DNA from: a virus
Strand: one strand, 5' to 3'
Virus record (IMG/VR): IMGVR_UViG_3300027896_000086
Location: 1-42,159 of that record
DNA: 42,159 nt
Shown here: positions 7,061 to 15,554 of the stretch, in pieces
Numbering within the stretch: position 1 is the stretch's first letter
Layout of the letters: the number at the start of each line of letters is the position of its first letter
Notes under the pieces: generated by a model
What the model saw: the letters and a program-made list of their open reading frames with translations, nothing else
The model's database searches: none
What the model was told of the DNA's origin: nothing
Translations under genes and position numbers: made by a program

Positions 7061-8580
7061 ATTCCGCCTTCGTATCTTAAACAAACACACGCCGTTGAGC
7101 CTGAAGTTCCTATGCCTACGTTCCCGGAATAAAACGCCGTTGCTTTCACAGTACCTATCACGTCCAACGCCTGACTTGGTGCTGTCGTCCCTATCCCCAC
7201 GTTACCGCCGTAGACGGTTAACCTTGAACCCACCGCAGTTGTCCCTATGCCAACATTGGTTGAGAACGTCCCAGCCCCAGTTACAACCAACGCCTGTGTC
7301 GGGGCTGTGTTGCCTATCCCGACGTTTGCAGACACAATAACGCTTCCCGTAACCTCAACCTTTTGCCGGGGAACACTAGACCCCACTCCCACATTCCCGT
7401 TGTCCAACACAATGAATTTAGAAGCCAACGCACTGTCCCTCACATGAACCGAGGACGTTGCTGAAGTCGCACCTGAACCCACGATCTCAACTGTCGATAA
7501 AGGTACGGTAGTCCCCACTCCGACGTTGCCGCCGATTACTACCAGTTTCGCACCCGGTGTGCTTGTCCCCACCCCGACATTTACGCCCATGAATAAGGTC
7601 GTAGTACCGCCAACGGCGTCGAAGATTGCTGAAGGAGCTGACGTTCCGATACCTACGTTCCCAGCATCGGTTATCGTCACCTTGGCGTTTAACAGACTGT
7701 CCCGTATCATCAGTGAGTTTGTGGCAGAGGTCGTGCCGTTGCCCACTAATACCAACTTGGCAGAGGTCGGGTTTGTAGAACCAATCCCCACAAGGCTCCC
7801 TACGGACGCGATATTCGTGGTTAAAATAGCAGTAGCTTTGACGGTGCCGATGATTTCCAATTTCTGTTGAGGTACGGTTGTGCCGATACCGACATTCGTC
7901 CCGTCCGAATATATCAAGCTGTCGCCAAGCGTCGATGCTGTCAGGGCTTTGGGGAGCTTGCCGGGGGTTAGGCCCGTTATGCCTGATGCAAGACCGGATA
8001 GTTGAGAGCCATCGCCGATGAAGGAGGTGGCTTTGACCGTACCGCCAACGTCTAGTTTCTGTGAAGGAGTCGCCGACCCGATACCAAGATTGCCGGTAAA
8101 ATTTGCCCCTGATAGTTGTGGATAGGCCGACAGGTCAACGGTTAAATGGCTTCCTGACGTGCCGGAACCGGATAGAGGATAGTCAGGGGTTACACCGGTG
8201 ATGAATGAGGCTATGTCCGCAGGCTTGGTCACTCCAGTCAACGATGCGCCAGAGCCAAGATAGGCCGTAGCGTTGACGGTGCCGGAAACGTCGAGTTTTT
8301 GGGAAGGAATAGATGAGCCTATTCCCACATTTCCAGTATTGAAATAAATATTGCTTCCAAGCGTTCCCCACTGTGAACCCGTCCCACCAGAAGTGGAAAG
8401 GCTTACCGTTCCGTCTCCATTGTCGGTGAGTGCCGAATTGGATACGCGGAGTTGATAAGGCCAAGTATCTACCGTGCCATCCTCTGTCCTGATTTCTAAC
8501 GGAGCGTTGCTCTGGTTAGCTCCATACGCCAGTGAACAGAATAAAAAACTAACGTAAATAAGAAATAGATAAATTCGCAC
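7036..8580 (-). CDS. Fibre-like protein with GNVGIGTT repeats and a Sec signal peptide
   Basis: 514 residues from GTG 8580 (GGGAG site). The signal peptide MRIYLFLIYVSFLFCSLAYG ends at an AYGA site. The mature part holds more than ten variants of a repeat with the core NVGIGTTAPSQKLDVxGTVKAT, the pattern seen in trimeric fibre and adhesin stalks. The C-terminus is Cys-rich (TACVCLRYEGGICTSGSC). Other phages use such repeats in tail fibres, normally without a signal peptide. It overlaps both neighbours, so it belongs to the late operon. Receptor binding is inferred. Confidence 0.75.
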   Translation of the reverse strand: MRIYLFLIYVSFLFCSLAYGANQSNAPLEIRTEDGTVDTWPYQLRVSNSALTDNGDGTVSLSTSGGTGSQWGTLGSNIYFNTGNVGIGSSIPSQKLDVSGTVNATAYLGSGASLTGVTKPADIASFITGVTPDYPLSGSGTSGSHLTVDLSAYPQLSGANFTGNLGIGSATPSQKLDVGGTVKATSFIGDGSQLSGLASGITGLTPGKLPKALTASTLGDSLIYSDGTNVGIGTTVPQQKLEIIGTVKATAILTTNIASVGSLVGIGSTNPTSAKLVLVGNGTTSATNSLMIRDSLLNAKVTITDAGNVGIGTSAPSAIFDAVGGTTTLFMGVNVGVGTSTPGAKLVVIGGNVGVGTTVPLSTVEIVGSGATSATSSVHVRDSALASKFIVLDNGNVGVGSSVPRQKVEVTGSVIVSANVGIGNTAPTQALVVTGAGTFSTNVGIGTTAVGSRLTVYGGNVGIGTTAPSQALDVIGTVKATAFYSGNVGIGTSGSTACVCLRYEGGICTSGSCT

Positions 8581-8863
8581 TTTGGACTCCCGTTCTAATT
8601 GCCTTGAAGTTGTTTAATTGGTGATAGCCTTCCAACAATAAAGACTGCATCGGTAACAAAATATGACCAACGCTTGAAGTCGGTGCTGTGCCATCCATCC
8701 GATAGCGACATTGACCAGACTCAGCAGTTATAAACGCTTGTTTTGGTTGTGGACTTGCCGATAATTTTGAAGCCGTTAGCCCTATCGCCGAATCCGCAAC
8801 AACCACGACCTCAAAATCAAATGGCTTGTACTTCCCTATAATATACTGCCTTGCGTCAATCAT
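8549..8863 (-). CDS. Small beta-sandwich-type phage structural protein
   Basis: 104 residues. The segments AFITAESGQCRYRMDGTAPT and SSVGHILLPMQSLLLEG match a short beta-rich protein often found next to phage fibre genes. It has no signal peptide. It ends 32 bases inside the downstream fibre gene, so the two are translationally coupled. The exact role in the virion is unknown. Confidence 0.6.
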   Translation of the reverse strand: MIDARQYIIGKYKPFDFEVVVVADSAIGLTASKLSASPQPKQAFITAESGQCRYRMDGTAPTSSVGHILLPMQSLLLEGYHQLNNFKAIRTGVQSANLSISYLR

Positions 8864-8866
8864 AAA

Positions 8867-10129
8867 TCACCCCAGAAGGTTTATACCAAACTTTTTCAAA
8901 TGCTCAAATTCTTTACCGGCGTTATCAAGACTGTCGCTGTAAACGTCCAAAGAATACCCCTCGATTTTATGGGATAACTCCTTGACTTTCTTGACAGCTT
9001 CATCCATCGTGTTTCCCACGGCAACAACCGCGCCAATAATCGAGCATCCGGCTAACGGTATGACGTAGTTTTCTCCGTCAATAATGGTCAGATTCTTCAG
9101 CTTAATGTTGTCCTTGATTTCTTTCGGGAACCGTATCGGTTGCCAGTTCGTTTCCGCCCAATCGGAATAGATAAGAAGCTCTGCGCCGAATTTCGCCGCA
9201 GGAATGGGGTCGATACACTTACCCTCTGCCCCGAACCAGAAGATGTCGGGAAGGTTAGTGTACATTAACTGAATAAGCTCTCCGGGCGGACTGCCAAATC
9301 GACAGAGCGGGTCTATTACCCACCCCGTTCCGTCTTTCGTAATCCGCATTTCTAAGCAGAACGAGTTGCGGTACTGATATTTTTTAAGCGTGTCGGACAG
9401 CTTGCTATTAACGTCAAGGATTTGCTTCGGCATATCCTTGTAGTCTTTAATAACCCCGATGTAACCCTTGTCCTTCGTTTCAATCCCGACCATTGACTTC
9501 TTCGGGAACTGACCGTCGATACAGTACCCGTCAAATCCGATTTCGGCGGCGTCAGGAATATTGTCCTCGACGATAAATTCCATGATTTTTTTCTTTGCAC
9601 CGAGCGAGTGTTCCAGTTCATCAAGACGGGGTTCGATGTTCCTGTAGTTTATAGATTTGAAAGTTTCGCAGTCTCCACGGGTCAAGCTAATTTTTACCCA
9701 TACATCATTTTTGGTTTTTAAGTATGCCCTTAATTTGTCGATACCGACGATAACCTCGTATTTTCCGACCGGAATACCGAGTTTCTTTAAGTATTCCTTT
9801 GACTCTTTCCGACACAGTTCCAATTCCTCTCCAAAACCACTTCCCCAGACACGCTTGCCTTGAGAACGGAGTTCGTACTGGAGTCCGGCGTAATAAATGT
9901 CGGGCATAATCCAGAGGTCGACCTCGTTTTTAATCTTCCAAATATCGTTACACCGCGTAACTCCGGGAAGTCCGTAGCCGGGAAGTCGGGAATTGCTAGT
10001 TGGCGAGGATTTTACCCAAGGCGTCGCATAGTAGACCTTGCCGAAATGTTTTGCCATGAGTTCGGCAAGGCTGACAAAAAGCCCGTTGTCCACGATACAG
10101 CAACAGCGTGACTTATATTCCTGCAACAT
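8867..10129 (-). CDS. ATP-grasp superfamily ligase, PurD-like
   Basis: 420 residues. The N-terminal pre-ATP-grasp region runs to about residue 100. The central lid contains KISLTRGDCETFKS and EFIVEDNIPDAAEIGFDGY. The metal-site region WVIDPLCRFGSPPGE resembles the ExNxRFGDPE motif of PurD (GAR synthetase). The C-terminal CSIIGAVVAVGNTMDEA resembles the PurD C-terminal domain. The Asn of the PurD metal motif appears to be Cys here and Glu appears as Asp, so substrate and activity may differ. No other purine gene is present. Its place among tail and ejection genes, coupled by TAATG to a HELVE-motif protein, argues for modification of a virion or cell-surface peptide rather than purine synthesis. 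Confidence 0.7.
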   Translation of the reverse strand: MLQEYKSRCCCIVDNGLFVSLAELMAKHFGKVYYATPWVKSSPTSNSRLPGYGLPGVTRCNDIWKIKNEVDLWIMPDIYYAGLQYELRSQGKRVWGSGFGEELELCRKESKEYLKKLGIPVGKYEVIVGIDKLRAYLKTKNDVWVKISLTRGDCETFKSINYRNIEPRLDELEHSLGAKKKIMEFIVEDNIPDAAEIGFDGYCIDGQFPKKSMVGIETKDKGYIGVIKDYKDMPKQILDVNSKLSDTLKKYQYRNSFCLEMRITKDGTGWVIDPLCRFGSPPGELIQLMYTNLPDIFWFGAEGKCIDPIPAAKFGAELLIYSDWAETNWQPIRFPKEIKDNIKLKNLTIIDGENYVIPLAGCSIIGAVVAVGNTMDEAVKKVKELSHKIEGYSLDVYSDSLDNAGKEFEHLKKFGINLLG

Positions 10130-10500
10130 TATTTAGCTCCGTCGAAGTTTTCAATAAACTTATCGTACTGACGCCAATCTATGCCAAGCTCTTTAGCCAT
10201 AAGACGTTCAATCTTCGTGGAAAATTTATGTTCCCTGTGATACGGCGAATTTTTATCGTCACCTTTCATCTCAGGATGCGAACAATCCCATTCATCGACC
10301 ATAGCGACCGATATGCCGTGCTTCTTGCATAAAGCAGTCTCGACCAACTCATGCAGAGCAACCAATAAGGCGTACTCATCATTCTTAAAATCGCTTACCT
10401 TGATTATCAGTTCACCCTTCTTACCGTAATACCAATCGGCAATATCCCCATTATGGAGTCGTTGCTTACGGTGGGGGATGGTTTTTATGCGAATATCCAC
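10129..10500 (-). CDS. Phage protein with HELVE metal-site-like motif
   Basis: 123 residues. LLVALHELVETALCKKHGIS (about residues 45-64) holds an HExxE helix. Further conserved-looking acidic and His residues follow: VDEWDCSHPE, DDKNSPYHREH and then KIERLMAKELGIDW. This pattern resembles a small family common in phage genomes. The HExxE arrangement suggests a metal site, perhaps a degenerate metallopeptidase, but activity is unproven. The stop overlaps the start of the ATP-grasp gene (TAATG), so the two proteins are probably made together. Confidence 0.6.
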   Translation of the reverse strand: MDIRIKTIPHRKQRLHNGDIADWYYGKKGELIIKVSDFKNDEYALLVALHELVETALCKKHGISVAMVDEWDCSHPEMKGDDKNSPYHREHKFSTKIERLMAKELGIDWRQYDKFIENFDGAK

Positions 10501-10501
10501 A

Positions 10502-11998
10502 TTATTCCTGAAACTTAATGTTCTTAAATGGTTGATGAGTCAATGTCGGCCCTGAATATGGCAACTGAAGCGGAGCCTTTACCGCCTTAAACGGTTTTTG
10601 ATATTTCGACGCCAGTTCGTACATCTGAGCGATTTTTCTGTCTGGACTACGCATAAAATCAACTATCTTGCTTGCCGACTTAACAGCGGCGGCTCTAGCA
10701 AGGCTTCCCGTAGCCGCAGGAATGTTTCCGACAAGAGATTGACCAGCAGACTGCAATATTTCTTCCAAAGACCACAAATTAACAATGGGATGAATAAATC
10801 CTCCGCCACCACCCTGTTGTCTTAAATATTTATTTGCCGCCGCCAGAATTTCACTCTGTGCGCCTCTTAAATCGGAGTATTGCTTCCTCGCCTCCTTATA
10901 TCCTGCCTGACCAAGTGTTTCTTCAATCACATTGTCGGTCTTCTCAGCAAGGTTATAGCGAAGGCTGTTCAGTAAGTCTTTCCTTGAGAAATCTACCGCC
11001 TGACCAGACTTTCGCAACGACTGGATTTGGTCATTAAGGTATTTTAAATATTCCTGTGATTGTGTTGGATTAATCGAACCAACATCCTTTATTTTTTTCG
11101 CTGTGCTGTCCAATGCTTTCTCTAAACCAGGATTGGCTTTTAAGGCAACGCTTCCGATATTGGCTTTTGCTTCCTTTAAGGATTGGTCAACCAATGACCC
11201 TAAATCAATTTGTGCGCCTTTAGCAGTAGCACCTTGAGACAGCTTGGTAACATTGTTTTTCCAAATCAAATCTTTCGCCTGTTGAAATGCCAAAAGATTT
11301 TCTTCTCTGGTCTTGGGTATGCGAGATTCTAAGACGCCAGTATCGAGATTTGGCAACTTAATATTTGGAAGATTATCCGAAATGGTTTTAACGACGTTCA
11401 CCTTTGAAGCCTTAACAGTCATGGCTTCGGAAGGTTGTTTTATCCTTGTCCCGATAGCTTCATTGTATAAGTTAAAAATCTTGTCTTCTATCGACTTCGG
11501 AACCATAGCCTTTATTGCCTTACCAACAAAAGGCGTGGCAACCTCCGCCACACCTCCGAGTGCGCCACCAATTCCAGCCTGTAACGCAACGCCACCCGCC
11601 GACTTTTTGGGGTCTTCTACGGCCTGTCCTGCCATATACGAAGCACCGCCAACGGCAGGGCCAACGCCGGGAGCGAATGAAGCGAGTTTCAAGGATTCCC
11701 CTGCGATATTTCTACGACCTTGAGGATTTAAAGGGTTCAAAGTCTTTGTTCTGTCGCCAAAAGGAACGACCTTGCTTATCTGATTTGCGGTGTTCTCCAA
11801 TCCCGTTAAAATAGTGAATGGCGCACTTGCTTCGAGTTTGAGCTGTCTCACGTCTTTTTGCGCCGCAATATTCGCTGGAGCCTTCGCCCCACCTTGCATA
11901 TCGGGATTAGTTCGTTGACGACTTATCAGTTCCCGTCTCGCCAGTTCTCGCGTTGCCAATTCTTTTATTGCCGCTTGTTTTAAGTCGTCGTTAGCCAT
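10502..11998 (-). CDS. Large internal virion/ejection-type protein
   Basis: 498 residues. The N-terminal 30 residues are charged helix (IKELATRELARRELISRQ). Residues 100-165 are Gly/Ala-rich and hydrophobic (GVGPAVGGASYMAG, GIGGALGGVAEVA), and a long helical Gln/Lys-rich body follows. Amphipathic glycine zippers in a long helical protein after the nozzle gene fit the ejection proteins of podoviruses (P22 gp7/gp16/gp20 type), which pass into the envelope with the DNA. It overlaps the preceding gene by eight bases. The call rests on composition and order. Confidence 0.55.
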   Translation of the reverse strand: MANDDLKQAAIKELATRELARRELISRQRTNPDMQGGAKAPANIAAQKDVRQLKLEASAPFTILTGLENTANQISKVVPFGDRTKTLNPLNPQGRRNIAGESLKLASFAPGVGPAVGGASYMAGQAVEDPKKSAGGVALQAGIGGALGGVAEVATPFVGKAIKAMVPKSIEDKIFNLYNEAIGTRIKQPSEAMTVKASKVNVVKTISDNLPNIKLPNLDTGVLESRIPKTREENLLAFQQAKDLIWKNNVTKLSQGATAKGAQIDLGSLVDQSLKEAKANIGSVALKANPGLEKALDSTAKKIKDVGSINPTQSQEYLKYLNDQIQSLRKSGQAVDFSRKDLLNSLRYNLAEKTDNVIEETLGQAGYKEARKQYSDLRGAQSEILAAANKYLRQQGGGGGFIHPIVNLWSLEEILQSAGQSLVGNIPAATGSLARAAAVKSASKIVDFMRSPDRKIAQMYELASKYQKPFKAVKAPLQLPYSGPTLTHQPFKNIKFQE

Positions 11999-12995
11999 TT
12001 ATCAATGCCTTTAGTTGTTCATCTGTCATTTTCGTAACGTCTGGCATACCCGTCTGGTCTGACTGTCTGATTGGTTTGTAACCACCCTGAAAATCACTCA
12101 CTTCACCCTTTAAATATTTCGCTCTTTGTTCTTGTGCCACAGCCCCCTGTCTAGCAATCGTGTCCCTGAACATCTTTATAACGCCCTGTGTTGAACCACC
12201 AACCTTCATCGGGTCAAGACCAAGCCAAATAGCTGTCTGTGCGAAATTCTCTTTCGCCGTGTTCTGTCTCAACTGCTGTTCCAGTTCGATAGGTACAACA
12301 CCCGTCGGTGATAACATTCTGGCTGTTCCGAGAGCCAATTCTGTATGTAGAGTTGGAGGAATAGTGTAAGTATCGGTCTTGGGGTCGTAATTTGAATCCA
12401 ACAGCGTCATCAACTGGTTTGCCGCTAGAACTTTTGCGTCGGGCAACTTTACGTTTGTCATAACTGACTTTTCTGCTCCAAACGCAATATCCGCTGTCCT
12501 TGGATTAAAACTTGGATTTATTTCTCTTGCCCTGTTTATGACCTGTTGCTTTTGTTTAGAAAAACTGCTTAATTGACCCGGAACCTCAAGACCTTGTGCC
12601 AATAACTGCGCGGCTTCTTCGATGTCGCTAGGGGCCATTCCCGGTTTTATTGGTAGAATTTTGTCTCCCTTGGTTATTTTACCGACAGGAATAAGCGTGG
12701 GATTGCCCTTATCATCGACGCCCTGTTGATAGGCGGTTTCGCCTTTAGCAACGACCTTGCCGAGTCCAGGAACGTCAATGGTATCGGTATCTTCGGGCTT
12801 TGCCATCGAAACTTTACCGCTCATCAACCCCTCATATCCAAGCAACTGCTTCTTCTGCTCCATCTCCTGCTTGGCTTTATGTTGAGCCAGAATAGCGTCG
12901 AGAGCGGATTGGAGGCCGGTAAATCGACCTCCGGCCTGTTGTCCTATCTGGAATCCAGACGCCACGCCACGTTGAATTTCTCCCCAATCAGCCAT
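11991..12995 (-). CDS. Internal virion-type protein, function unknown
   Basis: 334 residues. Starts MADWGEIQRGVASGFQIGQQ, an amphipathic helix opening often seen in phage DNA-transfer proteins. A coiled-coil segment AQHKAKQEMEQKKQLLG is followed by a globular middle with VDVPG-like beta strands, and the C-terminus is helical (TKMTDEQLKALING). It is the second of three long proteins between the tail genes and the ATP-grasp gene, so an ejection or tail-hub role is inferred. Confidence 0.5.
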   Translation of the reverse strand: MADWGEIQRGVASGFQIGQQAGGRFTGLQSALDAILAQHKAKQEMEQKKQLLGYEGLMSGKVSMAKPEDTDTIDVPGLGKVVAKGETAYQQGVDDKGNPTLIPVGKITKGDKILPIKPGMAPSDIEEAAQLLAQGLEVPGQLSSFSKQKQQVINRAREINPSFNPRTADIAFGAEKSVMTNVKLPDAKVLAANQLMTLLDSNYDPKTDTYTIPPTLHTELALGTARMLSPTGVVPIELEQQLRQNTAKENFAQTAIWLGLDPMKVGGSTQGVIKMFRDTIARQGAVAQEQRAKYLKGEVSDFQGGYKPIRQSDQTGMPDVTKMTDEQLKALING

Positions 12996-13003
12996 ATAAA
13001 CTC

Positions 13004-14497
13004 CTATTTTAATGCCGCGCCTAAAATATTCCCGCCGACAGTTCCCATAATCTGTCTCAACTGTTGGACTGACTGAGCGTCAACGCCGTACTTAATTGCG
13101 GCTGTCTGGGCGTCAATTCCTGAAAGCCCTACTAGGTCATTCATCGTGTTCTGGTCAACCCCCAACGCTTGCTGTATCGCACTCAGTTGCTGTTGCTGTC
13201 CAGTTAAATACCGACTCTGGTTTTCTTGAGCAACATACTGATTCTTTGCATCGTTATAGCTCTGCGTCAACTGCCGAAGTTGGTCTTGATATTCACCAGA
13301 ACCAAGCTGTCCGTTTGCGTTGAACGAAGCGTCTAGTTGAGCTTTTGCGTTCTTGAACTGATTATCCATATTGGCAAATGTTGACTGGAAATACGGGTCG
13401 TCAGCCTGTAACGCCGGGTTCAAGGACGAAGGCGGTGTAGCGATAAGTTTCTGTAATGCCGCCTGTGACTGTGCGCCAAGAGCGGTAGCCGTCCCACCGC
13501 TTTTAATCTGGTTTTCGAGGTCGGTCACGGATTGAGGAGTTTGGTACTGAGGCTGTTGCAATAAGGCCGATGCGCCGGTAAGACCTGCACCCAATAGTAA
13601 TTTCGGGTCAGTCAATGCTTTGGTTAAAGCTGACGTTCCGCCTGCCGCGCCTGCGCCCGTACTTGGGCCAGATGCGGCGACGATACCGGATGACGCTGGT
13701 GTTACCAACGGACTTGTGGTTCCCATCGAACCGGATAAGGTGACAGGAGCATTTGCGGCGGGTAATCCGACGCTTGCGGCGTTTGCCGCGCTTGCCGCCG
13801 CTGGAGTTGACCCTAAAAGCCCCCCTGCCGTAGTACCAGCCGCGCCCGGAGCGAAGGACATTCCACCAAGACCAGTCGCTCCACTGAGCATACCACCAGC
13901 CCCAAACCCCGGTATACCACTGATAAACGTATTCGCACCCGACTCAAGACCAGACAGTAATCCACTTCCAAACCCGCTCAGCCCACCGCCACCCATTGCA
14001 CCTTCGACACCACCAAGCAACCCTCCGCCAAGACCAGCACCTAATCCACCCGCGCCGAATCCCTGCAAAGCACCGCTAAGAATATTATTTCCTTGAATCG
14101 CCGCTTGTCCTGCCCCACCAAGAGCAGATAATAGAGGCATAAACCCAAGCGAAGCTCCACCAGTAAAAGGGGCAAGTCCGATAGCTAAAGCATCTCCTAA
14201 AAACCCCCCCACACCACCTGCCGCAAGAATACCGTCATTAGAAAATGGACGTGTAATCTTAGAATACCAATGTTGTTTATGACAAATTCCATCTTCATCA
14301 AAATCGGTAGGCTCTGCTTCAAGCAAATGGTTGATTTCGTGGGTCATAGTATCTAAATCATATTCTTTATTCCCCGTGTTGCGGACAAAAGCCAGTCCCT
14401 TATTCCTGTCGGCAAGACCGACGGATGATTCGAGTCCTTTGTAGGGAAGGTTGAACCATTCTTTTTCGTTTAAGACCTGTACGGTGTAGCGTTGCAT
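13004..14497 (-). CDS. Metallopeptidase-like N-terminal domain fused to a Gly-rich ejection-type protein
   Basis: 497 residues. Residues 1-80 form a small domain with the zinc-peptidase helix MTHEINHLLEAEP (HExxH at 53-57) and a later Asp/His cluster (DFDEDGICHKQHW) that could give the third ligand. Residues 90-280 are strikingly Gly/Ala-rich and hydrophobic (GAGGLGAGLGGGLLGG), like membrane-penetrating ejection proteins. Residues 300-497 are Gln-rich helix (QLRQLTQSYNDAKNQYV). A virion protein that carries both a peptidase and a membrane-active stretch could cut the envelope or itself on entry. Peptidase activity is inferred from the motif only. Confidence 0.6.
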   Translation of the reverse strand: MQRYTVQVLNEKEWFNLPYKGLESSVGLADRNKGLAFVRNTGNKEYDLDTMTHEINHLLEAEPTDFDEDGICHKQHWYSKITRPFSNDGILAAGGVGGFLGDALAIGLAPFTGGASLGFMPLLSALGGAGQAAIQGNNILSGALQGFGAGGLGAGLGGGLLGGVEGAMGGGGLSGFGSGLLSGLESGANTFISGIPGFGAGGMLSGATGLGGMSFAPGAAGTTAGGLLGSTPAAASAANAASVGLPAANAPVTLSGSMGTTSPLVTPASSGIVAASGPSTGAGAAGGTSALTKALTDPKLLLGAGLTGASALLQQPQYQTPQSVTDLENQIKSGGTATALGAQSQAALQKLIATPPSSLNPALQADDPYFQSTFANMDNQFKNAKAQLDASFNANGQLGSGEYQDQLRQLTQSYNDAKNQYVAQENQSRYLTGQQQQLSAIQQALGVDQNTMNDLVGLSGIDAQTAAIKYGVDAQSVQQLRQIMGTVGGNILGAALK

Positions 14498-14510
14498 ATT
14501 AATCTCCTTG

Positions 14511-14912
14511 TTAATTTATAACGATATAATCAAACGATTCTCCGCCAGCGGCGGTCAAATGAGTAAGCACAAAATTTCCACTATTCTTTGCTGAAACATA
14601 AACCCCTAACGAAGTAATCGCCGAACCCGTCGGCTGAATCATAATTATCGACGACGCCGTGACACCTGCAATCGTAACCGTCGTAGTTGTCCCGACCGTA
14701 AGCGTTCCACTACCCTTGATAATCGACGTTTGGTATCCATTAATCGTGTTCGTTCCAGACAAAGTTACCGTACCGTTTGTTGTAATCGGGCCGTAAATTA
14801 CTCCACCAACGTACAAGTCTTTCCACCGATAACTCGCCGAACCAAGGTCTTGGCCTAAATCCTGGGCTGGACTTAAATTGGTGTCCCAAAGTTTTGTTAT
14901 CTGGCTGCCCAT
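14511..14912 (-). CDS. Short fibre/tail protein with YRWKDLYVGG motif
   Basis: 133 residues. LGSASYRWKDLYVGGVIYG is the common tail-fibre phrase (LG..S.RW..LYVGG), followed by repeated TVTLSGT, GTLTVGTTTT and beta-strand segments. It has no signal peptide. It lies just after the four-member paralogue array, so it is probably a small fibre or tail-tip component. Confidence 0.6.
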   Translation of the reverse strand: MGSQITKLWDTNLSPAQDLGQDLGSASYRWKDLYVGGVIYGPITTNGTVTLSGTNTINGYQTSIIKGSGTLTVGTTTTVTIAGVTASSIIMIQPTGSAITSLGVYVSAKNSGNFVLTHLTAAGGESFDYIVIN

Positions 14913-14918
14913 ATGCGA

Positions 14919-15554
14919 TTACGCCGTTATCTGAAAAGTGTAAGTTACTTTTAAATACTCACCATCGTTCACCGTGACGGTGGGGGAAAGGACGTCGCGG
15001 ATAATACAATAAATTGCCCCGTTAGCCCCATTTAATGTATGCGAATCTATTCCAAGCTCCTTAATCTCAATACTGCCACCCGAAGAATTTCTGAATATCC
15101 TCTCGATGTCAAAGCTGGCATTGGGAGCCGAAACAACCACGGGATAAATCATTGTTCCACTATACTCCATTTTCCCCGACGTTGTTCCGTGAGCAATGCG
15201 GGTAACCAGCTTATAGTCCGTCGGAGTTACTGCCGTATTGCCAGTTCCAATAACAATACCAACGTATTCAGATGGAGCAACGCTTATAGTCGCATTTGTT
15301 TCATTATATTGATAATATGCCGTAACATAAGTTGTCGGGTATGAATTACCCCTTAAAAACAATGGGCCACTAACTGACGCGGATTGTGTTTGTACGGTAT
15401 TTGATATATCTTTTATTGAATAAGATAAATTCGCAAATGTCGTATAAAGTACTTGTAAAAACGCACAGACAAAACTCTTTGACTCACGCTTACGTCCACG
15501 GCTTATTAAGCCGTTATTTTTATCAAATCTTTCAACGCGGTAATAAAGTTTCAT
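14919..15554 (-). CDS. Tail paralogue array member 4
   Basis: 211 residues. Basic N-terminal element (RGRKRESKSFVCAFLQVLY), a central IGTGNTAVTPTDYKLVTRI, and a C-terminal beta domain ending GEYLKVTYTFQITA. The same three elements occur in the genes at 15551-16621, 16618-17229 and 17229-17858, so these are tandem paralogues. The start overlaps the previous stop by ATGA. Probably decorative or receptor-contacting tail subunits; the exact role is unknown. Confidence 0.65.
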   Translation of the reverse strand: MKLYYRVERFDKNNGLISRGRKRESKSFVCAFLQVLYTTFANLSYSIKDISNTVQTQSASVSGPLFLRGNSYPTTYVTAYYQYNETNATISVAPSEYVGIVIGTGNTAVTPTDYKLVTRIAHGTTSGKMEYSGTMIYPVVVSAPNASFDIERIFRNSSGGSIEIKELGIDSHTLNGANGAIYCIIRDVLSPTVTVNDGEYLKVTYTFQITA

